Assembly: GCF_023053635.1 (NCBI RefSeq)
Contig: NC_086171.1
Coordinates: forward strand, 46,231,538-46,295,537
Source of the DNA: Elgaria multicarinata webbii
Lineage: Eukaryota; Chordata; Lepidosauria; Squamata; Anguidae
Length of the DNA stretch: 64,000 bases
Direction of reading: 5' to 3'
In this document: piece by piece, positions 1-10,859 of the stretch
How positions within the stretch are numbered: the first letter of the stretch is position 1
Layout of the letters: every line of letters begins with the position of its first letter
Notes under the pieces: generated by a model
Databases searched by the model: none
Seen by the model: the letters and a program-made list of their open reading frames with translations, nothing else
What the model was told of the DNA's origin: nothing
Program-made: the position numbers and the translations under genes

Positions 1-640
1 ACCACTCTGCACCACACGAGGCTCTGTGACGCTCTTTACCTACACTCAAATCAATGAAAAATCAGGTTTACATTTAATGAGGAGCAATCCTGCTGTTGTA
101 TAGACGGGGGCCAAGATACATTTTCTGTTGTAGCAGCTGCAGGGACTTGAGTTATTCTCTTGCTAACCAACTAGCTTTGCTGGGGTGTGGGGGAGGATTG
201 ACGCTATCTCCTCCCACTTGCCATGCCCTTAAAGGGATATATTTCCTACACTTCAAAGAGAGCCATCACAGCTTTCAGGATAAAGAAGGCATCCGCATGT
301 GTTTAAGATCACCTTGGAAGAGTGTTGTTCAGCTCTGGGCTCCTTTTCAGTAGTGCTCTTGCTGTGTAACTGGAATTCACCAGCAGTGCTTTTGTGCAAA
401 ATGAAAAGAGGCTTCTGATGTGTTAAACCCACATCTGAAGCTGTCATTAATAGCAGCCCACTTCTTCCAAGAATTAGGGAAATTACTAGCTGTGCTAAAT
501 CATGCAGATTTATAGGAAACCACACAGACAAAAGTGGGGCAGGAAACTCTTTCGGTAGCTTATTCAGCCCTAAGGGAGAACTACCTCAAGAACTAGAGCT
601 CATTTGCTGCATCTTTGACGTGTGTGCATGACATGATGGG
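1..640. other. Intergenic, nothing recognised
   Basis: No repeat, coding exon or RNA gene that I can name. Open frames are short and have no family features. Confidence 0.5.
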
Positions 641-646
641 GGGGCC

Positions 647-1392
647 TGTTCAGAAAACACGCTAAGCCATGGTTAGGCCGCTAATCCTTTTGCAGCATGT
701 GGTGTCTGTGAAGGACAGCAGATAGACTGTGCTGGGTAGAGGACAAAATGGGTGAAGTAGTTGGGAGAGGGTAGTTTTAGCATTATATTTTTATGCATGA
801 AGTTTTAAACCACAAAGTGCCTCGGCTCCAGGAAGAAACTCCTTATCTACACCAAGGTCAAACCATCCCAGCAGCCGAGGGGAGTGTGAAACCGAGGTGC
901 CAGGCCAACGCCAACGAAGGGGGAGGGGAGCCAAAGATGAAATGGGAAAAAGAGTATATAGCTAGGATCTTGCCCCAAGCCTCTTGTCTTTTGCCAAAGG
1001 ATGTGCAGAGAGCCGTGAGGGTGATGTTGGGGCCCTATCTAGAAGTAAGTAGTCAGAGTTAGGATTTTCTTGATTTACCAGTGTACTGGGTTTTTATGCT
1101 ACGCATGCTTTTAGTTGGTTTTAGTTGTTCTTCCCATGTACACCCTACCCTTAGTCTTAATAAAGTCTTCGACCTCACTTTTGTGAGCTATTTATGTCTT
1201 GTTCCTGGCGGTCCGTGCCACATCCAGTGGTGACAGGTTACTGAGGTGCTTGTTCTACCTTTACAGTGTCAACATAAACTGTGGTGATGTAGCCACCATG
1301 GTTAGGAATGGTTCACATGACACGCTAAGCCATAATGTTTAGCTCAAAATGCTTAAACATCACGGTTTAGTGTGTTGGCTGAACAAGGCCAA
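647..1392. mobile_element. Foldback DNA transposon interrupted by an LTR-like fragment
   Basis: The left end (GGCCTGTTCAGAAAACACG, then CTAAGCCATGG) and the reverse complement of the right end (GGCCTTGTTCAGCCAACAC, then ACTAAACC) match, giving a foldback element of the CTGTTCAGA...CACGCTAA type. The middle, roughly 700-1250, does not pair. It has promoter and AATAAA features of a retroviral-type LTR followed by TGGTGACAG, which could be a primer-binding site. It reads as an old, broken LTR-element remnant inside the older foldback element; the LTR ends are uncertain. Confidence 0.45.
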
Positions 1393-1445
1393 TATTTGAC
1401 GATCAAGATGGAATCATCGTACTGCCTTCTTGTTCTTGGACTAGC

Positions 1446-1570
1446 CCAGCCTTCCCCCACCTTGACCCCTCCAGATGTTTGACTATAATCCCATCATCCA
1501 CAGCCAATATGGCCACATTTGGAAGGCTGGGTATTATAGGGGCTGTAGTCCAACATATCTGGTTAGGCCA
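1446..1570. mobile_element. hAT-like palindromic MITE copy (CCAGATGT...GTAGTCCAACA family)
   Basis: Diverged copy of the family seen intact at 16439-16573: CAGCCTTCCCCCACCTTG, a TCCAGATGTTTGACTATAAT block, and the reverse arm GTAGTCCAACATATCTGG. The arms can still be matched to each other. Confidence 0.6.
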
Positions 1571-1630
1571 GGCAGGGCTAGAAGACAAGGTGCTATGGAG
1601 GAGTTTCTATTCTTGATCAGGAATAATAGA

Positions 1631-2192
1631 CACACAGGGTTGGATCCAAACTTAGTTGTAGTTACTGTTATTCAGTGATTTGGATCCAGATTTAGGCAGC
1701 AATCCTACATCCTGGGGTGGTGGAGGCATAGGATAGTTCATATTCCTGGACTGAGGTTGGAGACAGTGTTCTGACCTCGTTGTTAGGGGTCCGAGTTCCC
1801 TGCCCCCCACCCTGGCACCGAGAGAACCATGCTGGCTGCCTTGCCGTGACTGCAAAGCAACCTCAGAGTGGAGGGAAAGGGGGACATTCTGTGGGAGGGA
1901 AGTGGACTGGGGAGGCTGGGTTACGAGGAATCCTCTGGCCTCCCCAGTCTCCTTCCCTCCCATGCTGCAGAGTCCCAGCTAGATGAGCAAAAAAGCCCAT
2001 CTAGCAAAAATGCAGAGCAGGAGAAGCATAAAGGTGAAGATCTTCTCTGCGCTCCCCCTGCTCTGCATAGGATGTCCGTCAGCTGATGGGCATCCTGCTA
2101 GGATTGCACCCTTAGTCATACTATGAGTAGATTCACTTAAGTCCCTTTGATTTCAGTGAGTGTACTCAAAGTGTGATCCAACCCTGTGTGTG
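1631..2192. mobile_element. Two nested foldback elements
   Basis: The outer ends are CACACAGGGTTGGATCCAA at 1631 and the inverted GATCCAACCCTGTGTGTG at 2175-2192. Inside, about 1692-2115, lies a second element with ends AGGCAGCAATCCTA and inverted TAGGATTGCACCCT. A related copy of the inner element occurs in VIM intron 2 at 29590-29790. Confidence 0.45.
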
Positions 2193-2199
2193 TGTAAGT

Positions 2200-2980
2200 A
2201 AAGAAATGTTTCTGTGTTCTTCTATAAACATATTTTAAACCATGGTCAAAAAGAAGGTGCAGGGATGTATGCAAGAAATAGGCAGAAGGAATACAATCAA
2301 AACCATCTTGTTTTTGAGATTTGAAAACCTTTAGATCTCTCAAACATGCAATTTTGAGGATGGTTTTCTGCCAGCAATTAGAAAAGAAATGCAACACCAC
2401 AGATCTGACACCACCCTTGTTGTATGATAGCTACAAAACCTACGTATTAAGTTCTATGCCTTATTTCAGATCCTGGAGTCCATTGGCATCAGATAATGGA
2501 CACTTTGGTAGTATAGTACCAGCAGGCAATCATTACAGTAATTATACGGGTGAGGGACAGAATGGCAGAGAGAAGCTTTTGCAGTTACGAACATTCCAGG
2601 AACGATTCCCACTATAGTTGGCAGGCAGCAGAACTAGATAATCATTTAATTCATGGGGATTCCTTTAAAACTTGTGTTGGTAGGCTCTGGCCACACACTG
2701 AACCGAGCTTAACTACAAGAGAGATTTCTACATTGTTACACAGAAGTGTAGTAAGGCTTAGCTCACTGCATAGTCAGTCTACAGATGACTAGTTTTACTA
2801 CATGGATCTGTCTCTGAGGATATGGTTCATATATTCTGAAGGAGTTGGGTTGAAGGAGACTTCCCTTGATGAACAGAGCTGGGTTTCAGTTTCAAACCCA
2901 GCACACTTGAGATAGGACTGAAGTTTGCAATGTCTAGCTTGGAATATGACTTTGTCTAGCCCATAATGAATCAAGCAACA
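2200..2980. other. Intergenic, nothing recognised
   Basis: AT-rich sequence without visible repeats or exons. Confidence 0.45.
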
Positions 2981-2989
2981 TTTCCTCCA

Positions 2990-3645
2990 GATGTTACTCT
3001 CTGATTCGGGACGTAAAATGTAAGTCTGTGTGCCACCCCAGGTCCGAATCCAGAACCTAAACCAAAGTGGCCCACCCTGATCCAAATCAAGTCTGGAGTG
3101 GATTGGGCTGGGCCCAAAGCTATTCAGGCCAATCCGAGGCAATGGTGAACCACTGCCCCCATCCACCTGCAGGACTTACTTGACCCGCCCGGCAGCTACC
3201 TATCCTTGATGAGAGCTGCCATTTTTAAGGAAGATGGCAGCTCTGTCATTTTCTAGATTTAATGTTCAAACTATTGTGGCTTTAAAGGGTCATTTCCAGA
3301 AATTTCCGAAAAGCCCATTTCTATAAAGGGCCACTTCCTTAAAAATGGTGCCTCTCATCAAGGATGGGTGGCTGCCAGATAGATCAGGTAAGTCTTGCAG
3401 CTGGGGCAGCAACTTGTCAGGTTGGGGGGCATGAGTGGGGAATCTGATGGACTCCCAGTCAGCCTTGCACCCAGGAACGTGCAACATCTGACCTGCTTCA
3501 GATGTTCGGATCTCACTTTGGATCCAGATCTGAAGTGGCTCGGATGGGACCCAAAGGGGCCCAAGGTGGATCAGGGCCAATTCAGAAGCTGTGAATTGGC
3601 CTCCGAAGTGGATCAGGGGAGGAGGGTCCCTGCACAGCCCTATTA
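2990..3645. mobile_element. Repeat of the GGGCTGTGCA-ended family
   Basis: Two halves rich in TGATCCA, GAAGTGG and GGGCCCAA words, ending TGCACAGCCCTATTA at 3631-3645. Related copies lie at 12590-12682, 49045-49160 and 56060-56270. A short-TIR DNA element is the best guess. Confidence 0.4.
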
Positions 3646-3649
3646 AAAT

Positions 3650-4480
3650 GAGATTCTGAACATGTACAGTTAAAGTTCAGGCTGACCAGGATGAGTTGTA
3701 GGTGCTTTAGTGTTGGGTCCTGACTTTTGATGAAACACTTTCCAAAGCTCCCATTGATAGCTGCGGAATTACCACAACAATAGCCAATTAGAAAGCCTGC
3801 ACATGCAAGTACCAACCAGCTGAAGTTCTTTTAATACTAGTTCATTCATTCACTTGCCCCTAGTCAACCCTTGTCAAATATTGCGGGCTACTTGACCAGA
3901 CCAGCTTTCCCTTGTTGAATATTTGCTTTATTGGGATCAGTTCTCTCATTTGTTTCTTGAGTGGTTACTGTACCCCATCCAGATCTGAAACCTAAAATCT
4001 TCTGTTCCTTCTGCATTTCTTTCTTTTGGGAAGAAGGTGGGCTGATTTCCCAAGGAGATCTCTGCCATGACCAGGGCTGGAAACTACCATTAATGTTACA
4101 TGCTGTGTATGGTTTTTTTTTAAAGCAATCAGGGTTGATGCATCAGTATTGGTCTAACCCTCTCCAAGGAAGGAATTTACATGTGTGCTCTAACTTCCGC
4201 CAGGACCAGGCACATCTTCCAACGCAATACTGTTTGCATGCACTCTACTATGGGCAGCGCCTTCGGTCCAGGTTGCTTTCACGGCTGATGCAGCACAGCT
4301 ATTGCCAGGCTATAATGATTGAGATTTAAGCCTCATTTCTCAGAGGATGGTTAACCACATGCATTTATTTTGTATTGATTCATTTGTTTGATATCTATCC
4401 TGCCTTTCAGACCTGGGGAAAAAATCTGTAGGGGCGAGAAATGGGAAATGAGCAGGACTACTAGCACCCATGGTGACATG
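3650..4480. other. Intergenic, mostly unrecognised
   Basis: Apart from a short LINE-tail-like stretch near 4375-4420 (CTATCCTGCCTTTCAGACC), I see nothing I can name. Confidence 0.4.
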
Positions 4481-4491
4481 GCCTTTAGCTA

Positions 4492-4796
4492 GGGTGACCA
4501 TATGAAAAGGAGGACAGGGTTCCTGTATCTTTAACAGTTGCATGGAAAAGGGAAATTCAACAGGTGTCATTTGTATATATGGAGAACCTGGTGGAATTTC
4601 CTCTTCATCACATCAGTTAAAGCTGCACGTGCCCTGACCTCTTTGGTATCTGATCACTCTAGCAGCTTTAACTGTTGCGATGAAGAGGGAATTCCACCAG
4701 GTTCTCCATATATACAAATGACACCTGCTGAAATTCCCTTTTCTATGCAACTGATAAAGATAGAGGATCCCTGTCCTCCCTTTCATATGGTTACTC
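4492..4796. mobile_element. TA-flanked palindromic MITE, copy 1
   Basis: Starts GGGTGACCATATGAAAAGG and ends with its inverse CATATGGTTACTC, flanked by TA on both sides. The arms pair for well over 100 nt (…CAGGTGTCATTTGTATATATGG… and its complement). A second copy lies at 50042-50356. TA flanks suggest a Tc1/mariner-type element, but no transposase is present to confirm this. Confidence 0.75.
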
Positions 4797-4867
4797 TAGT
4801 TTAGTTATAATTAAGAGCAGTCATGGCTAACTGAAGTCCCATTGGCTTCAATGCATCTACTCTCTGT

Positions 4868-4997
4868 GGCCTTAGCTAGATCTAAGGTTTATCCTGGGGT
4901 CATCCCTGCCTGCTCCCGGGATATCCTGTGTGTCATTTACATGAACAGGGATCACCCCGGGACAATCCTGGGATAAACCTTAGGTCTAGCTAAGGCC
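4868..4997. mobile_element. Short palindromic MITE, GGCC(T/A)TAGCTAGA family, copy 1
   Basis: A 130-bp foldback: GGCCTTAGCTAGATCTAAGG at the left and the inverted CCTTAGGTCTAGCTAAGGCC at the right, with CCCGGGAT/CCCGGGAC words inside. Copy 2 is at 21091-21231. Confidence 0.7.
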
Positions 4998-4999
4998 CG

Positions 5000-5460
5000 T
5001 ATGACAAACACAAGAGGCATTGGATTAGGTTTCCAATTATTTCGCTGTACTCGGGGATCTAGTTCATATGCTGCCATTTGATAAATCTATTTATGTCAAT
5101 GCAAACCCATATCAAATTGATCAAACCTTTTGTGCTCCAAAAATTTGTGATATGCTAAATTAATATCAGAAGCCACACACAGGCAATATTAATACACCCA
5201 AGTAAATCCGTTAATCCTTTGCCTCTGGAGGGTGTCCTTTTGAACTGTAACACACCCTTCTACTTAACAAGATGCATTGATCTCCCTAAAGAAGTTCCTC
5301 ATTCCTCTATCACATATCTCCTGATCCAGCAAATGAAGCAATCTTAGTGGCATGACTGTGACACATGTACATCTTGGTTTTAAAAAGCCCAAAATAAGTT
5401 TGATAAAATCTCAAATTGGCTCCTTTTTTTGCCACGATTACAATGATAGCCAAAATACAG
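5000..5460. other. Intergenic, nothing recognised
   Basis: AT-rich; no feature I can support. Confidence 0.4.
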
Positions 5461-5795
5461 CAGGGGTGTTGAATTTGCCTCAACGCATGGGCTGAATTTA
5501 ATTTTGGAGAAGCTCTTGAGTCCACATTCCAGTGGTGCGTGAAGCCAAAGGCAAAAGGGGAGGGGCCAAAATACCAGCATATTCTAGCTTAACGCTCTCA
5601 CTGCCAGGCATGAAGCCTTAGGAGAAGCATCTCAACCTTTTAGTATGGTGGGAAAACACGCAAAGAGAGAACCCACACAATAATCAGTGGTGAGACCAGG
5701 GAAAGTGGCAGGGTCATATGAGGAGCCCTGGACAGTTGTATTAAAACCCCAAGTGGGCCGGATTTGACCCACGGGCCTGTGGTCCACCACCCCTA
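5461..5795 (-). mobile_element. hAT-like non-autonomous element (CAGGGGTGG family), minus
   Basis: Left end CAGGGGTGTTGAATTTG, right end GTCCACCACCCCTA. The interior shares GGCATGAAGCCTTAGGAGAA and CCAGTGGTGCGTGAAGCC-like blocks with copies at 17330-17600, 21750-22110, 32289-32619 and 58951-59281. Flanking 8-mers are only loosely alike, so the copy is old. Confidence 0.6.
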
Positions 5796-5799
5796 CAAT

Positions 5800-7025
5800 A
5801 CAAGCTCTTAGGTTCCATGGACTTCTGCAATCAGAATAATGAGCTGGTGAAGAATAGATGTGTTGCCCAGCCAAATGGGACGGAATGGAACAGCATCACT
5901 TCCCTGTGCCTGGAGGCCCTCCATCAGCATGCCTCTCATTGTGGGCGTATCCGCCTCTCCACCTCCCTTTGTCTACCAAGCCAAATTAGCATGTATCCAG
6001 TCCATGGCTCCACTTGGCATGGAGAATTTGGCTCGAATACATGTTGGCATGAGAAATTGGCCTAAAGCATTGGCCATCATCTTAAGCTGATGCTGCTCTG
6101 GCTGCCTTGGGCATCTCAGAGGAAGAAGCAGTAGCCAATGCCAGGGAAGCAGTTCCATTGCCGGGCTGGGCCTCATCCTCAGGAATAGCATCACCGTTTC
6201 CTGCCACCTGGCAAAACATTGTACTTGTTATGCTCAACAGAGGTGGTGGCAGGGAGGAGCAGGCCTAAAGAGGTTTCCGAGGAAATCTATTGGGTTGTTG
6301 CTTAAACACCCCCTTAAGGCGGATTTCTGTTGCCATTCTGTCTCATCCAACGCGAAATTAAACCGCATATGACTGCCAGGGCTCATGAATGGGGCATATG
6401 TTTCTACAGTTGCTGTATCTGCAAAGCTAGCCAGAAAGTAAATCTATCTGTTACAATTCCAAATCCCTCTAAAGGGGGTGCAGGCCTAGGTTCTCTACTT
6501 CTTGAGGCGATGGGAAGGAAAGAAGAAACGGAGCCATTTCCTGCTAAATCAACCCTCCGGAGACCCCTGAGTACTTTAAGCAGCTATCAGAGTTGACCTC
6601 TAGGGAACTAAATGGATGTTGTTTGTCATGCTAGCATTTAAAGGTACAGCATGGTCCTTGCAACTCCCATCCATGCATGCAAAATCATCTTTTTCCAATT
6701 AGTAGTACAGCTGGCTCACATCCAGATCTGCTGACAGCAAAAATCTGGCAGCAGCTTAAGGCCATATTAGACGTTACATGATGCAGATGTGAGTAACAAA
6801 CCCTCAATGTCTTATTTTAATGACCAACAATCTTGGGAGGCTGTAAAATGGATGGGGAGTGAGAGAAGGAGATCCTTAATTCTTTTTCCACCAGCTGTTT
6901 TTTCCATTTGTTTCCCCCCAACATGAGGAAAGATACATATATCTGTTTAATTTCCCTTACAAGGGGGGAAACAATTGGGGCAACCAGTTTTGAGCAGAAA
7001 AATGACTCAGTGGTGGAAGAATGAA
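5800..7025. other. Intergenic, nothing recognised
   Basis: No coding exon, RNA gene or named repeat seen. Open frames near 5820-6600 lack any family signature. Confidence 0.4.
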
Positions 7026-7027
7026 GG

Positions 7028-7104
7028 CAGGCCATGTTGGCAGGGGATGATGGGAACTGTAGTCAAAACACATTTTTGGGAAACCAGGTTGAGGAGGGCT
7101 GAGA
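7028..7104. mobile_element. hAT-like palindromic MITE fragment
   Basis: GGGATGATGGGAACTGTAGT and ACCAGGTTGAGGAGGGCTGAG match one arm of the 16439-16573 family. Confidence 0.55.
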
Positions 7105-7159
7105 TAAAGGACTCCCTACTATTTTTCCCCTCCTGATTGCAAACCCCGAAGGGTGCTCT

Positions 7160-7241
7160 GCCTCTCAAATCTGGGCTATTGGGCAGAATAGAAACGTAAT
7201 AAATGTAATAAATAAATAGAAGTGTAATAAATAAATAAAAC
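7160..7241 (+). mobile_element. L2-like LINE 3' tail
   Basis: GGCTATTGGGCAGAATAGAA followed by an (AATAAAT)n tail, the common end of an L2-type LINE seen more fully at 47092-47655. Confidence 0.6.
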
Positions 7242-7244
7242 ATC

Positions 7245-8125
7245 AAACATTGTGTAAATCTTGTATGCATATAGCTTGCGACGACCCTAAAATGCTGAGG
7301 GCTGCCATTTTTTATTTCACTGAAGACAGCAGGGAGGTGGAATCAGGCGTGGTACGTAAGGGACACATTCAGCTGCATGCTTTAAATCATTTCCTTCGAG
7401 GACCTATTGATTGCAATACGATGATGCAAGTCAGCTGGGGGTTGTGGCCATAGAAACCAAGTGCTATTGACCTAGCTATTTAATAATGGGACTCGGGCCT
7501 TAGTCCCATAGACATGCATAGCTGTGGCATCGCATACTGCATCTTGTGTAGCTAAAGCAGAAGCCTAAAGGCAGGTACGAATAGGTGTGGCTTTTCCCCA
7601 GTGCGGGCAAAGCAGTTGGCAGAGTGACTGGGGGAATGACACAAAAGGGAAGGATTAAAGATCACATCTTCCATTTCAAATAGCTGCATTTTAAAAAAAA
7701 AAGAAAAAGAAAACGTGGGGAGGGTGAAGAATTAAAGAATGTAATATAATGTGCAGTTCTAAATCCGTTCTGCGACAGTTATTGGCAATAACACTGTAAT
7801 GAACTAACTACGTCACATGTTTGTGTATTGGCATAAGGCTTTGTAGAAGTGAAAGGCCTCGAGATAGGATGTAGTTGAGCCATCTCCAGATCACCCCTTC
7901 TCCTGCAATTAGTTGTCAATGATCACTGTCTCCCCCATACTGCCCTTGCACCTGGTAGTCCCTCCTTGCATGCGCATGTGACTTCGCCTATGTCACTTTT
8001 TCTTCAAATCCTTCTTTAAAGCCCATCTTTTCCATGAAACTCTTCCTTAACAGATGGCCTTTCCCCAACTGGTAAACCACAAAAGCATCCCTTACAGCTG
8101 CTTTCCTACACACACTTACCTGGGA
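7245..8125. other. Intergenic, nothing recognised
   Basis: Includes an A-rich run near 7693-7713 and a TACGTCAC word (CRE-like) near 7809. Neither has supporting context. Confidence 0.35.
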
Positions 8126-8126
8126 T

Positions 8127-8885
8127 GAAGAATATAAGAAGAGCCATGCTGGAGCAGACCAAGGGTCTATTCAGACACTAACCCATCGTGGATCACTCAA
8201 AAACATGGTCCATGGTGGGCTAGTGCATCATGTGGCAGAAGAATTCCCTCCCCATGGTGGCCAAGTACCCAAGCCTGCTACCACCATCTTCTGCAAGACG
8301 GTTAGTGGACATCCATGGTGGTTCCCGTGTTGCATGACAAGAACTTTGTGGGGTATCGGCATCAAAGTGGTGAAAATCAAGAAAAAATGGTGGTGACCAC
8401 AGAACCTACCATCAAGAGTGACCACAACTTCCAGCTGCACTCTTGCCACGATGGACGTTCTCCATGTTCAGTGGCCATCTACAGAGTGGCTGCCACCCAT
8501 TTGGGAAGTGAAGTAACTACAGAGGGGCTAGTGGAACTACAGGGAACAGCATGGTTTCCGTTTGCATGGCGGACCTGTTTATCATGGTTCCATTTCTCCT
8601 CCTATCTGTGTAGTTCTCTGACCCACCCACCCTCTATGCATGTCTGAGCAGACCCCCAAGGGCTCATCTTGTCCAGCATTCTGTTCACAAAGTGGCCAAC
8701 CAGCTGGCCATGGGAAGCCCACAAGAGGACATGAATGCAATAGCACCCTCCAACTTGTGTTCCCCAGCAACTGGTATACGGAAGCATATTGCCTCTGGTA
8801 CGGGTGCCATGACTAGTAGCAACTGACAGCCTTCTCTCCCATCATTTTGTTCAATCCCATTTGAAGCTGTCCAAGTTGGTGGCCA
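8127..8885 (-). mobile_element. CR1-like LINE 3' end (minus), split by an insertion
   Basis: Minus-strand LINE tail: AAGAAGAGCCATGCTGGAGC then AGACCAAGGG on the left, resuming at about 8656 with CCAAGGGCTCATC, then CATTCTGTTCACAAAGTGGCC and TTGTGTTCCCCAGCAACTGG. The pieces join in the same order as intact copies elsewhere in the window, such as 53485-53745 and 36137-36650. Confidence 0.75.
8165..8655. mobile_element. DNA element inserted in the CR1-like LINE
   Basis: The inserted segment starts GGGTCTATTCAGACA and ends TGTCTGAGCAGACCC, an imperfect terminal inverted repeat (13 of 15). The LINE word CCAA appears on both sides, a possible short target duplication. The ATTCAGACA end resembles the foldback families at 647-1392 and 20902-21012. 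Confidence 0.5.
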
Positions 8886-8889
8886 TCGT

Positions 8890-9165
8890 AGCGGGAATTA
8901 CTTCCAAGTAAACATGCATAGGTTTGCACTGTAAATACGTTGCCTGTGTTTATCCCTCATTATGGCTGCCTTTCTCATTGTCTTCTTCCTATATTGTCTC
9001 CTTAGTCATGTCTCTTTCCATACCCACCCAGCTTTAAATCATAGTATGATCTTTGGGGGAAAGATGCTGTCTTTTTACTTGTAATACTTTGTAAAACAAC
9101 ATTTATAGTGATGGCACTGTATCAATAATAAAATCATCAATAATAATATATTTTTGGGACAGATC
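8890..9165. repeat. Short interspersed repeat and LINE-tail-like sequence
   Basis: ACTTCCAAGTAAACATGCATA then GGTTTGCACTG is one arm of a widespread palindromic repeat (compare 28792-28934). The following AT-rich part ends in AATAATAAAATCATCAATAA and looks like a LINE 3' end; the family is not certain. Confidence 0.35.
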
Positions 9166-9589
9166 AATAAGAACATATGCTGCTGTTTTGGCAAAACGTC
9201 TTAGGCCCTCTCATATTCCTTACTGGTGAAACATCACAATCGGCAACAGTTGCAATGGTGGTAAAATCCCTGCACTTTTATTCTTCCCATTTATTTGTCC
9301 AGACATAGTGACTCATAATGTTGAACTACTGGACTCTTGAATAAGACTATGCATGTTACTGAATGTCCTCATTGATATGTGCAGACAGACTTGCATGGGT
9401 ACCCACTGAAACAGCAATATACAAGCCTTTTGCAGAGGCTTGGTGTACACACAGCAGACATCGCACTGTAGTTTGACAAAAAGTGGGGAAATTAGCTCAC
9501 TGGTAAAGATTATGAAGAAACAACACAGCTTTATTTTACCGTAAATGTTTACAGAAACAGGAAAGTTTGATTAGTATTCTAACACCGGA

Positions 9590-10859
9590 TTGACATAATA
9601 ATCAAGACAGAAAAGACAAAGGTGGGGAGTTGAGATTCAAAAAATAAGAGGCAAGGAGGGTGCTAGGGTATGAAGGTGTGAGGCCTACAGAGGTAAGGCA
9701 ATGAAGTCAGGCTTAAAGGCCTAGGTTTTTTTCTGTTGGGAGGGGGTAAACCTGAGAAGCGTAATTTCATTTCTCCAGTTAAGATTAATTTCTTCAAGAC
9801 AGAAACAGTACTGTCTGTTTTAGGGGGAGAGAGTATAAAAGAGTGAGAGAGGCAGCCAAGAGAGAGGCGAAGACCAGAGCATGACGAAGGAGCAGAAAGA
9901 AGCAGCCTGAAAAAATCTAGGTGCAGTTTAGGGTAAAAGAACTTGCATTTTTGCAACTTTTATTTTCTTTTAATGCCTTTTGTATTATTCAGCTGCATTG
10001 ACTGAATATCTTTAATTGTAATTTGATTGTTTTAATTCACTAGTAAACTGTTGTGTTGCCACAAGCGCCTGGAGTGTCACCCCACGGTACTGGGAGTGGG
10101 AAGGTAAAAAGAAGGAAGGTGGGGCTCTTAAAGAAGCAAGAGATCCTTAAAGAGTTTCTCAGGGAGTCCAGGGCCAGATCTACATGTCATTGCGAAGGTG
10201 CTTCCGTGCGCCTTTTTTAAAGAAGTACCTAAAAGAAGCGCCTCTTTCTTTACTGTGTGTACTGTGAGCTAGGCAGCGCCGCCTGCGGAAGAATCTCTAC
10301 CCCATTCAAAGATGCTGCTCTGGCCGCTTCCCCCTCGCGTGTTCTTCCATTCGAATAATCCCCCCTCCCACCCGGCGGCTCTTCTGGCGCGTCCTGGCGC
10401 CAGCGGCTCCTCCTGCAAAACACTTTTCTCCCTCGGTGTGTTTGTATTTGCATGCGTGTGTGCAAGCACACACCGAAGAGAGTCCCAGGGAGATGACATC
10501 ACGGGGGAGAGCGAGAGGCAGGAGCTGAACTCATCCGCCGCGCGCACACAAACGCAAATACAAACACACCGAGGGAGAAAAGTGTTTTGCAGGAGGAGCC
10601 GCCGGCGCCAGGACGCGCCAGAAGAACCGCCGGGTGGGAGGGGGGATTATTCGAATGGAAGAACACGCAAGGGGGAAGCGGCCAGAGCAGAGCAGCGTCT
10701 TTGAATGGGGTAGAGATTCTTCCACAGGCGGCGCTGCCTAGCTCACAGTACACACAGTAAAGAGACGCTTCTTTTAGGTACATCTTTAAAAAAGGAGCAC
10801 GGAAGCGCCTTCGCAACGACTTGTAGATCTGGCCCAGGACAGAGAATGAACCCTGACAT
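9590..10859 (+). mobile_element. LTR-like repeat, copy A, carrying a foldback insertion
   Basis: Paired by eye with an inverted copy at 15043-15663. Shared blocks include TTCTGTTGGGAGGG, AAACAGTACT(G/T)TCTGTTTTA, a TATA-like AGTATAAAAGAG, TAATGCCTTTTGTAT, CTAGTAAACTGTTGTGTT and GGTAAAAAGAAGGAAGGTGG. A TATA-like box near the middle and a terminal GC-rich part suggest a solo LTR of a retrovirus-like element, now a fossil. It is split at 10171-10835 by a palindromic element. Ends are approximate. Confidence 0.5.
10171..10835. mobile_element. 665-bp GC-rich foldback DNA element
   Basis: Two arms of about 290 nt (10171-10458 and 10540-10835) are near-perfect inverted copies with scattered mismatches. 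Ends are GGGCCAGATCTACA and TGTAGATCTGGCCC. A spacer of about 80 nt separates them. Arms are GC-rich, with words such as CCGGCGGCTCTTCTGG. It contains no coding capacity beyond short mirrored frames. It sits within LTR-like copy A; copy B at 15043-15663 shows the uninterrupted arrangement. The class is unassigned. Confidence 0.8.

Noticed and set aside
7809-7816. TACGTCAC as a CRE regulatory site
   Set aside because: A single 8-mer without a promoter or conservation context is expected by chance.
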